DNA from: CAVVSD01 sp963750895
Lineage (GTDB): Bacteria > Actinomycetota > Thermoleophilia > Solirubrobacterales > Solirubrobacteraceae
Assembly: GCA_963750895.1 (NCBI GenBank)
Contig: CAVVSD010000008.1
Span: 1,426,001-1,490,000, forward strand
DNA length: 64,000 nt
Reading direction: 5' to 3'
The notes beneath the pieces were generated by a model. It was not told the DNA's origin and did no database searches. It worked only from the letters and a program-made list of their open reading frames with translations. Both the position numbers and the translations under genes were made by a program. The stretch's first letter is position 1. The number at the start of each line of letters is the position of its first letter. Positions 40,871 through 52,077 of this stretch are shown piece by piece.

Positions 40871-42198
40871 TGGCCGGCTACCTGGTCCGCGGCGCGCGCC
40901 TGCTCACCCTCGACGGGGACGACCGGGGCCTGGAGACCGGCGACGTCCTCATCGAGGGCAACCACATCGCCGACATCGGCCCGTCGGTGCCCGCCGGCGA
41001 CGCCGAGGTCATCGACGGCCGCGACCTCATCGCGATGCCCGGCCTGGTCGACACGCACCGCCACTGCTGGGGCTCGATGCTGCGCGGGGGCGCCTGCTAC
41101 GGCAACCTGGGCGACTACTTCGGCAAGGTCGTCTTCACCTACGGCGCGGCGTTCACGCCGTCGGACAACTACACGAGCGTCCGCCTCGGCATGGCGGAGA
41201 CCGTCTCGGGCGGCGTCACGGCGATCCACGCGTGGGAGCACAACCTGCACACGCCGGAGCACGCGCGGGCGACGCTGCAGGCGCTGCGCGAGTCGGGGAT
41301 GCGCGGGCGGTTCTCCTACGGCCCGTCGGCCGACCCCGAGGATCCGCGCTCCTTCGCGCAGGGCAGCGAGACGATCGACTTCGACGACGTCCTGCGCTTC
41401 CGCGACGAGGAGTTCTCCGGCCCGGGCCTGTTCGACCTCGGCATCGCGGCACGGGGCGTCGAGTTCTCGCGCGAGGACGTGTGGAAGCGCGAGTTCGCGT
41501 TCGCCCGCGAGCACGGCCTGCCGATCACGGCGCACTCGATGATGACGCCGCACGACGTCGAGCAGCACCGCTCCGTCGAGGTCTACCGCGACCACGACGC
41601 GCTCGGACCGGACCTGCAGCTCGTGCACTGCATCCGGGTCAACGAGGAGGAGATCGGCTGGCTCGCCGACAGCGGCACCCACGTGTCGATCTCGATCCTG
41701 TCCAACCTGCGCTGCGGCATGGGGCTGCCGCCGGTGCTGGCGATGACGCGCGCCGGCGTCGCGGTCGCGCTGTCGCTCGACACGATGGCGGCCGGCGACA
41801 ACGCCGACATGTTCGCGACGATGCGGATCACGATGGGCATCGAGCGGGCGAAGGCCGACGACGGCTCGGCGTACCAGCCGATCGAGGTCCTGGAGCAGGC
41901 GACCGCCGCCGGCGCGCGCTACCTCGGGCTGCACAACGACCTCGGGGTGCTGCGCAAGGGCGCGCTCGCCGACGTCATCCTGCTGCGGGCGACGGACCTC
42001 AACATGGCCCCGCTGAACGTCACCGACGGTCAGGTCGTCCTGTGCGCGCAGCCCTCGAACGTCGACACGGTGTTCATCGACGGGCAGCTGCGCAAGCGCG
42101 ACGGCGAGCTCCTCGGGATCGACACGGCGGCGGTCGTGCGGGACGCGACGGCCGCGGTGGCCGGCCTGCGCGAGCGCGTCGGCGTGCCGCTCACGTGA
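40870..42198 (+). CDS. TRZ/ATZ-family amidohydrolase
   Basis: A 442-residue metal hydrolase of the cytosine deaminase/chlorohydrolase group. Metal ligands: DTHRHCWG (HxH), TAHSMM (His), VHCIRVNEEE (His) and SLDTMAAGDN (Asp). The N-terminal RGARLLTLDGDD and C-terminal KGALADVILL segments form the composite beta sandwich. It deaminates or dechlorinates a ring or amine substrate. The ATG overlaps the MetE-like stop, so the two act in one, unknown, catabolic route; the divergent GntR gene lies at its 3' end. Confidence 0.85.
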   Translation: MAGYLVRGARLLTLDGDDRGLETGDVLIEGNHIADIGPSVPAGDAEVIDGRDLIAMPGLVDTHRHCWGSMLRGGACYGNLGDYFGKVVFTYGAAFTPSDNYTSVRLGMAETVSGGVTAIHAWEHNLHTPEHARATLQALRESGMRGRFSYGPSADPEDPRSFAQGSETIDFDDVLRFRDEEFSGPGLFDLGIAARGVEFSREDVWKREFAFAREHGLPITAHSMMTPHDVEQHRSVEVYRDHDALGPDLQLVHCIRVNEEEIGWLADSGTHVSISILSNLRCGMGLPPVLAMTRAGVAVALSLDTMAAGDNADMFATMRITMGIERAKADDGSAYQPIEVLEQATAAGARYLGLHNDLGVLRKGALADVILLRATDLNMAPLNVTDGQVVLCAQPSNVDTVFIDGQLRKRDGELLGIDTAAVVRDATAAVAGLRERVGVPLT

Positions 42199-42913
42199 GC
42201 GTGTCGAGCACCTCCGGCAGCAGCGGGTCGCCGCCGCCCGCCTCCGCGATGCGATCGCCGATCGCGCGCACCGCGTCGCCGCCGATCCGCGCCGCCATCG
42301 GGCGGCCGACGTGGAGGATCGCGACCCGCATCGCGTCGTCGACGTCGCCCTCGACGCACGCCTCGTAGAGCTCCGCGTGATCGGCGAGCGTCGGGCCCTC
42401 GATGCGGTCCTGCGCGATGGCGAGCAGGAGGACGCGCATGCTCTGGGCGGCCAGGCGCCGGGTCAGCCGCAGGAGCTCGCGGTTGCCGCACGCGGCCGCG
42501 AGCGCCTCGTGGAAGGCGGTGTGGGCCGGCTCGACGTGGGCGGGCGCGCGGCGCTCGTCGCCCCAGGCGAGGCCGAGGGCCATCCACGCCGCCTCGACGT
42601 CGGCCCGCCAGGCCCAGTCGCGCCTGCGCAGCGACAGGCGCAGCGCGCGCGGCTCGAGGAGGAGTCGCAGCTCGTAGATGCTGGCGATCTCCTCCGGCGA
42701 CAGCCCGGCGACCGTCGCGCCGCGCTGGGGGGTGAGATCGACGAGGCCGGTGTGCGCGAGCGATCGGACCGCCTCGCGCAGCGGCGTCGGGCTCAGGTGC
42801 CAGGCGGCCGCGAGCTGCTCGATGCGGATGCGCTCGCCGGGCTCCAGCTCACCGGTCAGGATCGCGGTGCGAAGCCGGTGCTCCGCCCAGTCCGCTCGCG
42901 TCGTCGCAGCCAC
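42195..42913 (-). CDS. GntR-family (FadR/FCD subfamily) regulator
   Basis: A 239-residue regulator: winged helix at 8-70 (LRTAILTGELEPGERIRIEQLAAA, PTPLREAVRSLAHTGLV) and an all-helical FCD effector domain with metal-binding His/Asp positions (HTAFHEALAAACGN, HAELYEACVEGD). FCD regulators sense small organic acids. It faces the glcDEF operon across a palindromic operator at 42917-42941, so it probably controls glycolate use and itself; the GlcC/PdhR group is the closest idea. The GTG start overlaps the operator by a few bases. Confidence 0.88.
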
Positions 42914-42916
42914 GAT

Positions 42917-42941
42917 CTATAGGTTCGCACAGAATCTATAG
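42917..42941. promoter_or_regulatory. Palindromic operator for the GntR regulator
   Basis: CTATAGGTTC and GAATCTATAG form a 10-base inverted repeat with one mismatch, separated by GCACA. It is strikingly AT-rich for this genome and lies four bases upstream of the GntR start and 40 bases before glcD. It also overlaps possible -10 sequences in both directions (TATAGA and TCTATAG), so repressor binding would block both. Confidence 0.65.
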
Positions 42942-42980
42942 AGTGCCCACCATGCTCGCTGTCGGGGTAGAGATCAACCT

Positions 42981-44486
42981 GTGACCACGCACCCTCAGCT
43001 CGGCACGGAGCCGGCCCCGCCGCCCGGCGCGGGCGCCGCAGGGCACGCCCTCGTCCGGCGGCTGCGGGAGATCGTCGGCGACCCGCACGTCGTCGACCAC
43101 CCGCACCAGCTCAAGACCTACGAGTCCGACGGGCTGCTGCAGTACCACGTGCGCCCCCGCGCGGTCGTCCTGCCCGCGTCGACGCAGGAGGTCGCCGACG
43201 TCGTCCGCGCGTGCCACGAGCACGAGGTGCCGTGGGTCGCGCGCGGCAGCGGATCCGGCCTGTCCGGCGGTGCGCTGCCCGTGGAGGACGGGATCCTCGT
43301 CTCGCTCACGCGGATGAACCGCATCCTCGAGGTCGACCTGGAGAACCAGCGGGTCGTCTGCCAGCCCGGCGTCACGAACATCGCGATCTCCGACGCGGTC
43401 GGGCCGGCGTTCTTCTACCCGCCGGATCCGTCGAGCCAGATCGTGTGCTCGATCGGCGGCAACGTCGCCGAGAACTCCGGCGGCGCGCACTGCTTCAAGT
43501 ACGGCTTCACGACGAACTACGTCTGCGGCCTGGAGGTCGTCCTGCACGACGGGACGATCGTGCGCCTCGGCGGCAAGGAGCTCGAGGAGCCCGGCTACGA
43601 CGTCATCGGCGCGTTCGTCGGCTCGGAGGGCACGCTCGGCGTGACGACCGAGATCGTCGTGCGGATCATCCCGTCGCCCGAGGCGGTGCGCACGCTCGTC
43701 GCGTTCTTCCCGACGCCGCGCGCCGCGGGCGAGGTCGTCTCCGAGGTCGTCACGGGCGGGGTCGTCCCGGCGGCGATCGAGATGATGGACAACCTCACCA
43801 TCCAGGCCAGCGAGGCGATGGCGGGCGCGGGCTGGCCGACCGACGTCGGGGCGGCGCTCGTCATCGAGCTCGACGGCGCGGAGAGCGAGTGCGACACGCA
43901 GTTCGAGCAGGTGCAGGCGATCTGCGCGGCGCACGACGCCCTGAAGGTGCAGGTCGCCGGGTCGGCCGACGAGCGCGCGCTCATCTGGCGGATGCGCAAG
44001 GCGGCGTTCCCGGCCATGGGCCGGCTGCACCCGAGCTACTACGTCCAGGACGGCGTGATCCCGCGCACGAAGCTGCCCGAGGTCCTCGATCGCATCGAGG
44101 AGCTCGCCGAGCAGTACGGGCTCCCGGTGGGCAACGTCTTCCACGCCGGCGACGGCAACCTGCACCCGCTCGTCTGCTACGACGCCAAGAAGGAGGGCGA
44201 CGCGGAGCGGGCGGAGGAGCTCGCGGGCGAGATCATCGTCGCGTGCGTCGAGGCGGGCGGCTCGATCACGGGCGAGCACGGCGTCGGCGTCGACAAGAAG
44301 CGCTACATGCCGAAGATGTTCTCCGAGGCCGACCTCGAGGCGTTCCAGAAGCTGCGCTGCGCGTTCGACCCGACGGGGCGGACGAACCCGGGGAAGGTCA
44401 TGCCGACGCCGCGGCTCTGCGGCGAGGTGCCCGGCCCGTACAAGGAGCACCCGCTCGAGCGCGAGGGCCTCGCGGAACGCTTCTGA
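42981..44486 (+). CDS. glcD: Glycolate oxidase FAD-linked subunit GlcD
   Basis: A 501-residue FAD-linked oxidase that oxidises glycolate (or D-lactate) to the 2-oxoacid. The PCMH FAD domain (about 60-240) contains WVARGSGSGLSGG, PPDPSS, IGGNVAENSGGAHCFKYG and GSEGTLGV. The C-terminal catalytic domain has NVFHAGDGNLHPLV with the substrate-binding His and GGSITGEHGVG. GTG start at 42981. It heads glcD-glcE-glcF-aceB; the operon makes glycolate the better substrate guess than lactate. Confidence 0.93.
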   Translation: MTTHPQLGTEPAPPPGAGAAGHALVRRLREIVGDPHVVDHPHQLKTYESDGLLQYHVRPRAVVLPASTQEVADVVRACHEHEVPWVARGSGSGLSGGALPVEDGILVSLTRMNRILEVDLENQRVVCQPGVTNIAISDAVGPAFFYPPDPSSQIVCSIGGNVAENSGGAHCFKYGFTTNYVCGLEVVLHDGTIVRLGGKELEEPGYDVIGAFVGSEGTLGVTTEIVVRIIPSPEAVRTLVAFFPTPRAAGEVVSEVVTGGVVPAAIEMMDNLTIQASEAMAGAGWPTDVGAALVIELDGAESECDTQFEQVQAICAAHDALKVQVAGSADERALIWRMRKAAFPAMGRLHPSYYVQDGVIPRTKLPEVLDRIEELAEQYGLPVGNVFHAGDGNLHPLVCYDAKKEGDAERAEELAGEIIVACVEAGGSITGEHGVGVDKKRYMPKMFSEADLEAFQKLRCAFDPTGRTNPGKVMPTPRLCGEVPGPYKEHPLEREGLAERF

Positions 44487-45637
44487 TGTCCGTCGCCTCC
44501 ACCGCCGACCCGTCGACGGCCGCCGAGGCGGCCGAGGCCCTGCGCGCCGCCGCGGTCTCCGGCCAGCGCGTGCGCATCGCCGGCAACGGCTCCAAGCTCG
44601 GCTGGGGCAACCCGATCGCTCCGCCGGACGTCGAGCTGCGCACGACGAGCATGGCCCGCGTCGTCGCGCACAACGAGGGCGACTTCACGGCGATCGTCGA
44701 GCCCGGCCTGCCCTTCGCGACGCTGCAGTCCGAGCTCGCGGCCAAGGGCCAGATGCTCGCGATCGACCCGCCCGCCGACGAGGCGACGGTCGGCGGCGTC
44801 TTCGCGACGTCGGACTCCGGGCCGCTGCGCCACCGCTACCACGCGCCGCGCGATCTCATCATCGGCGTCCAGCTCGCGCTCGCCGACGGCAGCGTCGCGC
44901 GGGCGGGCGGCACGGTCATCAAGAACGTCGCCGGCTACGACCTCGCCAAGCTCTTCACCGGATCGTTCGGGACGCTCGGGCTCATGGCGGAGATCGCGGT
45001 CCGGCTGCACCCGCTGCCTCAGGGCACCGCGACCGCCGTCGGGCGCAGCGACGACCCCGCGAAGCTCGCGGCCGGCGCCGCAGCCTGCGCGCGCGAGCCG
45101 CTGGAGGCGGACGCCTTCGACGTGGGGTGGGACGCGCAGGGCGGCGCGATCCTCGTGCGGCTCTCCGGAGAGACGGCGTCGGCGCGCGTCGCCAAGACGC
45201 TGCCGCTGCTCGCCGACGCGGGGCTCGTCACGTCCGTGGAGGAGGACGACGACGCCATCTGGGCGCGCCAGCGCGAGGGGCAGCGCTCGCCCGACGGGGT
45301 CGTGGTCCGGGTGGCCGCCGGCCAGGCGTCCCTGCGGCTCGTGCTCGAGGCGGCGCGGACGGCGGGCGCGACGCTCGTCGGCAGGGCCGCGCTGGGCCTG
45401 TCGTGGCTGCGCCTCGACCGCATGTCCGACGACGCCGCCGTCACCCGCGTCACCGAGCTGCGCGAGCGGCTCGCGCCCGCCTCGGTGACGGTCACCGACG
45501 CTCCGGCGGCCGTCCGCGAGGCCGTCGATCCCTGGGGACCGGTCGACCCGGCCCGCCTCGCGCTCATGCGCAGCGTGAAGGCCCGCTTCGACCCGACCGG
45601 CGCGTGCGCGCCCGGGCTCTTCGTTGGAGGACTCTGA
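44486..45637 (+). CDS. glcE: Glycolate oxidase FAD-binding subunit GlcE
   Basis: A 383-residue second FAD-binding subunit. It shows RIAGNGSKLGWGNP, a shortened PCMH domain (PGLPFATLQSELAAKGQMLAIDPP) and GTVIKNVAGYDLAKLFTGSFGTLG. The ATG overlaps the glcD stop. GlcE lacks the full catalytic domain and works with GlcD and GlcF. Confidence 0.93.
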   Translation: MSVASTADPSTAAEAAEALRAAAVSGQRVRIAGNGSKLGWGNPIAPPDVELRTTSMARVVAHNEGDFTAIVEPGLPFATLQSELAAKGQMLAIDPPADEATVGGVFATSDSGPLRHRYHAPRDLIIGVQLALADGSVARAGGTVIKNVAGYDLAKLFTGSFGTLGLMAEIAVRLHPLPQGTATAVGRSDDPAKLAAGAAACAREPLEADAFDVGWDAQGGAILVRLSGETASARVAKTLPLLADAGLVTSVEEDDDAIWARQREGQRSPDGVVVRVAAGQASLRLVLEAARTAGATLVGRAALGLSWLRLDRMSDDAAVTRVTELRERLAPASVTVTDAPAAVREAVDPWGPVDPARLALMRSVKARFDPTGACAPGLFVGGL

Positions 45638-46914
45638 ATGACCACGATGTGGGACGACCGCAAGGCGCCCGAGCCCGACCTCATCGCCGACTGCGTCCAC
45701 TGCGGCTTCTGCCTGCCGACGTGCCCGACCTACGTCCTGTGGGGCGAGGAGATGGACTCCCCCCGCGGGCGGATCCAGCTCATGGACCTCGGCCACGAGG
45801 AGGGGACGTCGCTCTCCGACGAGGTCGTGCTGCACCTCGACAACTGCCTCGGCTGCATGGCGTGCGTCACCGCGTGCCCGTCGGGCGTGCAGTACGGCAA
45901 GCTCATCGAGGACGCCCGCCAGCAGGTCGAGCGCCAGGTCACGCGCCCGCGGCTGGAGCGCTGGTACCGCCGGCTCATCTTCGAGCTCTTCCCGCACCCG
46001 GGCCGCCTGCGCGCGCTCGCTCCGATGCTCGTCGCGCAGCGCCGGCTGGGGCTCACGAAGTACGCCGCGAAGCTGCCGAAGGTCGGCACGCTGGCGGGGC
46101 TCGCGCCGGAGGTGACCATCCGGCAGGCGCTGAAGGTGCTCCCGAAGGTCACGAAGGCGAAGGGCGAGACGCGCGCGACCGTCGGCTTCCTGCAGGGCTG
46201 CGTCCAGCGGGTGTTCTTCGGCGACGTCAACCAGGCGACGCTCGACGTGCTCGCGGCGGAGGGCTTCGAGGTCCACGCGCTGCGCGAGCCGCGCTGCTGC
46301 GGCGCGCTGCAGCTGCACTCGGGCGAGGACGCCGCGGCGATGGAGCTCGCGAAGGCGACGATCACGGCGTTCGAGCGCTTCGACGTCGTCGTCACGAACG
46401 CCGCGGGCTGCGGCTCGGCGATGAAGGACTACGCGCACGCGCTGCGCCAGGAGCCCGGGTGGGCCGAGCGCGCGGAGGCGTTCTCGAAGAAGGTCCGCGA
46501 CATCTCCGAGCTGCTCTCCGAGCACGAGCCGCGGGCTGAGCGCCACCCCGTCGGCCTGGACCGCGTCGCCTACCACGACGCCTGCCACCTCGCCCACGCC
46601 CAGGGCATCCGTGCCCAGCCGCGCGCGCTGCTGCGCGCGATCCCCGGCCTGGAGGTCGTCGACCCCGCCGGCTGGGAGATCTGCTGCGGATCGGCCGGCG
46701 TGTACAACCTGCTGAACCCCGAGCCCGCGCGGGAGCTGGGGCTGCGCAAGCTGGAGAACCTGCGGGCGACCGGCGCGGAGGTGATCGTCGCGGCCAACCC
46801 CGGCTGCGCGCTGCAGATCAACTCCGTGGCCACCGAGCAGGGCGAGCCGCTGCGCATCCTGCACCCGATCGAGGTGCTCGCGGCATCCATCACCGAGAGG
46901 AGCCTGACCACATC

Positions 46915-46918
<4 letters not shown>
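45638..46918 (+). CDS. glcF: Glycolate oxidase iron-sulfur subunit GlcF
   Basis: A 426-residue electron-transfer subunit with two [4Fe-4S] motifs, CVHCGFCLPTCP and CLGCMACVTACP, followed by two CCG domains (REPRCCGAL and GWEICCGSAG). Electrons from GlcDE pass on to quinone. The start follows GGAGGACTCTGA with almost no gap from glcE, and the stop overlaps aceB (ATGA). Confidence 0.94.
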
Positions 46919-48521
<1,603 letters not shown>

Positions 48522-48525
<4 letters not shown>

Positions 48526-50059
48526 CCGCCGGGCGGACGCCCTGCTGCGCACCGCCGCGGCAGCCGGACTGGACATCTGCTTCGCGAACCCGGGGACCAC
48601 CGAGCTGGACCTGGTGAAGGCGCTCGAGGGCTCCCAGGTCCGCCCGATCCTCGGGCTGTTCGAGGGCGTCTGCACGGGCGCCGCGGACGCGTACGGGCGC
48701 CTGACCGACCGGCCTGCGCTCGTCCTGCTGCACCTCGGGCCGGGGCTGGCCAACGGCCTCGCCAACCTCCACAACGCGGCCAAGGCGCGCACGCCGGTCG
48801 TGGTGATCGTCGGCGAGCACGCGACGTCGCACCTCGGGAAGGGCGCGCCGCTGGAGGCGGACGTCGAGGGCTTCGCGCGCCCGGTGTCGTGCTGGGTGCG
48901 GACGTCGCGCAGCGCCGACGCGCTGGCCGGGGACCTCGCCGATGCGATCGCGGCCGCGACCAGGCCGCCCGGCGGCGTCGCCACGCTCATCGTGCCCGCG
49001 GACTGCGCGTGGGGCGACGCCGACGGGCTCGCCGACGTGCCGGCGCGCGTCGCGCGGGCGCACGTGGACGACGACGCGATCGAGCGGGCGGCGGCCGCGC
49101 TGCCCGGCGGCGTGCTGCTCCTCGGGGGCGACGCGCTCGGCTCGGAGGCGGGCGTGATGGCGGCCGGGCGCATCGCGGCCGCGACCGGCTGTCGCCTCAT
49201 GGGCGAGACGTTCCCCGCGCGGATGGAGCGCGGCGGAGGGCTGCCCGCGATCGAGCGCCTCGAGTACTTCCCCGAGCCCGCGACGGACTCGCTGCGCGAC
49301 GCATCGGCGCTCGTCGTCGCCGGCACGGCCGAGCCGATCGCGTTCTTCGCCTACCCGGACCTCCCGAGCGAGATCACGCCGCCGGACCTGCCGGTCGTGG
49401 CGCTCAGCGCGCCCGGCCAGGACGGGGTCGACGCGCTCGAGCGCCTGGCCGAGTACCTCGGCGTCGCCGACGGCCCGCTGCCGGCGCCCGCCCCGCCGCC
49501 GCCCACCCCGGAGCCCGGCCCGCTCACGCCGACGTCGCTCGGCGCGGCGCTCGCCGCCGCGCAGCCGGAGGGCGCGATCATCGTCGACGAGGGCATCAGC
49601 TCGGGCGGCCCGTACTGGGCGGCCTCGCCGGGCGCGCCCCGCCACACGCTGCTCGCGCTCACCGGCGGCGCGATCGGGCATGGACCACCGACGGCGACCG
49701 GCGCCGCCGTCGCCTGTCCGGACCGGCCGGTGCTCGCGCTGCAGGCGGACGGCAGCGCGATGTACACGCTGCAGGCGCTGTGGACGCAGGCGCGCGAGGG
49801 CCTCGACGTCACGACGGTCATCATCGCGAACCGCGGCTACCAGATCCTCGCGATCGAGATGCAGCGCGCGGGCATCCACGAGCCCGGGCCGGTCATCGGG
49901 CCGTTGACCGACCTCGGCTCGCCGGCGCTGGACTGGGTCGCGCTCGCCGGCGGCATGGGCGTGCCCGCGGTCCAGGCGACGACCGCCGAGGAGCTGACCG
50001 CCGCGCTCGAGCACGCGCTCGCCGAGGCCGGGCCGCATCTCATCGAAGCGGTGCTGTAG
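48522..50059 (+). CDS. IlvX-like ThDP-dependent enzyme
   Basis: About 512 residues of the benzoylformate-decarboxylase/acetolactate-synthase superfamily. The N-terminus reads ICFANPGTTELDLVKALEG, catalytic Glu lies in LFEGVCTGAADAYGR, then LLHLGPGLANGLANLHNA; the ThDP motif is ADGSAMYT with IIANRGY. This matches mycobacterial IlvX-type proteins, whose reaction is unsettled. The frame lacks a standard start near the expected N-terminus: a TTG at 48522, overlapping the aceB stop, would give a normal start if one G were restored near 48532; otherwise ATT (48521) or GTG 48614 is used. Its place after aceB suggests glyoxylate or oxoacid chemistry. Confidence 0.78.
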
Positions 50060-50112
50060 TCCGTTCGGATGAGTTAGCGTCCAACGCCGACTTGCACGAA
50101 CGGGTCGCCGCG

Positions 50113-50149
50113 TCGGCGGGCGGGCGCGTCCTGCGCGTCCGCCCGCCGA
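50113..50149. terminator. Bidirectional terminator hairpin
   Basis: TCGGCGGGCGGGCGCG and CGCGTCCGCCCGCCGA form a 16-bp stem with one G-T pair and a five-base loop. It sits between the converging glc/aceB operon and the hydantoinase operon, where a two-way terminator is expected. No U-tract is present on either side. The rest of the 50060-50173 gap shows nothing. Confidence 0.6.
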
Positions 50150-50173
50150 GGGCTGCGGGACGAGACGACCTGC

Positions 50174-50368
50174 TCAACCGTGCCGCTGCGGCACGACGTG
50201 GGTCCGGTACAGCTCGTCGCAGCGCGTCGAGCAGAAGCGGTGCTCCTCGCCGTCGACCTCCGCGATCCACAGTCGGCTCGCCACGACCTGGCCGCAGCAG
50301 TCGCACGGCGTCACGACCGTGTCCCACACCTGCGTGACGATCGGCTCCCAGCGTCCCATCGCGCTCAC
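50174..50368 (-). CDS. Small zinc-ribbon protein of the hydantoinase operon
   Basis: A 64-residue protein with CDCC (22-25) and CSTRC (46-50) flanking a short beta hairpin, a TRASH/MYM-like zinc knuckle. The ATG overlaps the hyuB stop (ATGA), so it is coupled to that gene. Acetone and acetophenone carboxylases, related to HyuA/HyuB, have small zinc-binding subunits, which makes a structural subunit plausible; I cannot assign it to those families from sequence. Confidence 0.65.
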   Translation of the reverse strand: MSAMGRWEPIVTQVWDTVVTPCDCCGQVVASRLWIAEVDGEEHRFCSTRCDELYRTHVVPQRHG

Positions 50369-52077
50369 CCCGCGTCCCAGCCGTAGAGCTCCCGGGCCGC
50401 CCCGGTGGAGACGATGCCCTCCTCGAGATCGCGGGCGACCGCGTCCCTGTCGCGCTCCAGCGGATCGCCGAAGCCGCCTCCGCCCGGCGCGTCGAGCATC
50501 ACCTCGTCGCCCTCGCGCAGGACGATGTTCGTGAACTTCGAGGCGGAGACCGTGCCGTAGACCTCCTGGAACGTGCGGAACTCGGTCTCGCCGGCGCGCT
50601 TGACCCGGATCGCGCCGTAGCCGCCGGGCTGCCCGCCCTCGAGGCCCCAGGCTCTGAACTCCCCCTTCGTGCGGTCGAAGAGGGCGCTCGCGGTGACCTC
50701 AGCTCCCGGGCCGATGCGCATGATGCGGCGCGTCCCCAGCCCGCCGCGGTGGCGGCCGGCGCCGCCCGAGTCCTGGATGAGCGAGTACTCCACGGTCTCG
50801 AGCGGATAGCGCGTCTCGAAGATCTCCACCGGCGTGTTGCGGCAGTTGCCGTTCACCACGATCGTGCAGTCGTTGCCGTCGTCGTAGTCCTTCGCGCCCC
50901 AGCCGCAGCCCTCGAGGTGGTAGTTCGCGTAGAACTCCCCCGTCTTCGGGTGCACGCCGCCGAAGAGGAAGTTGCAGGCGCTCGCGCCCTCCGCCGCGGC
51001 CACCTTCTCGCGCATGACCGGCGCGAGTGCCCCGGTGACCATGTCGACGAGCTTCGGGTGCGTCTCCGTGTTGCCGCCGACGGACGGACCCGGGTAGACG
51101 ACGTTCGCCACGGTGCCCGGCGGCGCGATGATGTAGATCGGGCGGTAGGCGCCCGAGTTCTTCGGGATCGCCGAGTCGGTCAGGTGGAAGACGGCGTTGT
51201 AGACCGCGCCCGCCGTCACGCCGTACGTCGCGTTGATCGGGCCGCGGACCTGCGGCGCGGACCCCGTCCAGTCCACGATCATGCGGTCGCCGTCGATCGT
51301 GACCGTGACGTGGAACCGCACGGGCTCGTCGACGACGCCGTCGTCCTCCATCCAGTCGGTGAACTCGTAGCTCCCGTCCGGGATGGCGGAGATCTCCGAG
51401 CGCATCCAGCGCTCCGAGTAGTCCATGAGCTCCTCGGCGGCCTGCGTGACGAACTCCGCGCCGTAGCGGTCGAGCAGCTCTTCGACCCGGCGCTCTGCGA
51501 CCCGCAGGGAACCGATCTGCGCGTTGAGGTCGCCCCACGTGTTCCGCGGCGTGCGGTGGTTGGCCATGATCAGCCGCCACAGATCCATGTTGTTCTCGTC
51601 GCGCGCGACGATCTTCACGGGCGGGATCCGCAGTCCCTCCTGGAAGACCTCGGTGGCATCCGCGGCGAACGAGCCGACCGCCTTGCCGCCGATCTCGGCG
51701 AGATGGCCGACGTTCGCGACGAAGCCCCAGAGCTCACCGTCGTGGAAGACCGGCCGGATCACCGAGTGCTCGGGGATGTGCGCGCCGCCCCGGTAGGGAT
51801 CGTTGTGCAGGACGACGTCCCCCGGCTCGAAGGAGTCCACGCCGAGCTCCTCGACCGTCCAGCGGACGATGAACAGGCTCGCCGCCAGCTGCGCCGGACA
51901 GAACTCGGCCTGCCCGATCATGTTGCCCCGCTTGTCGAACAGGACGCACGAGAAGTCCAGGCCCTCGTTGAAGATGGGCGAGAACGCGGTGCGCGTCATC
52001 GTGATGCCCATCTCGCGGCAGATGTTGACGAACGAGTTGTTGATGATCGTCAGCTCGACGGGATCGATCTGGGTCAT
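50365..52077 (-). CDS. Hydantoinase/oxoprolinase/acetone carboxylase subunit HyuB
   Basis: A 570-residue HyuB-family protein, intact. N-terminal DPVELTIINNSFVNICREMG, metal-site region HNDPYRGGAHIPEHSVIRP and VGHLAEIGG, and C-terminal LDAPGGGGFGDPLERD are conserved. It works with HyuA, which supplies the ATPase domain, to open lactam rings or carboxylate ketones with ATP. Its ATG overlaps the hyuA stop. The substrate is unknown. Confidence 0.9.
   Translation of the reverse strand: MTQIDPVELTIINNSFVNICREMGITMTRTAFSPIFNEGLDFSCVLFDKRGNMIGQAEFCPAQLAASLFIVRWTVEELGVDSFEPGDVVLHNDPYRGGAHIPEHSVIRPVFHDGELWGFVANVGHLAEIGGKAVGSFAADATEVFQEGLRIPPVKIVARDENNMDLWRLIMANHRTPRNTWGDLNAQIGSLRVAERRVEELLDRYGAEFVTQAAEELMDYSERWMRSEISAIPDGSYEFTDWMEDDGVVDEPVRFHVTVTIDGDRMIVDWTGSAPQVRGPINATYGVTAGAVYNAVFHLTDSAIPKNSGAYRPIYIIAPPGTVANVVYPGPSVGGNTETHPKLVDMVTGALAPVMREKVAAAEGASACNFLFGGVHPKTGEFYANYHLEGCGWGAKDYDDGNDCTIVVNGNCRNTPVEIFETRYPLETVEYSLIQDSGGAGRHRGGLGTRRIMRIGPGAEVTASALFDRTKGEFRAWGLEGGQPGGYGAIRVKRAGETEFRTFQEVYGTVSASKFTNIVLREGDEVMLDAPGGGGFGDPLERDRDAVARDLEEGIVSTGAARELYGWDAG

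Noticed and set aside
50113..50149. Strong hairpin considered as an attachment site or small RNA
   Set aside because: It is centred between converging operons with no recombinase nearby; a two-way terminator is simpler.
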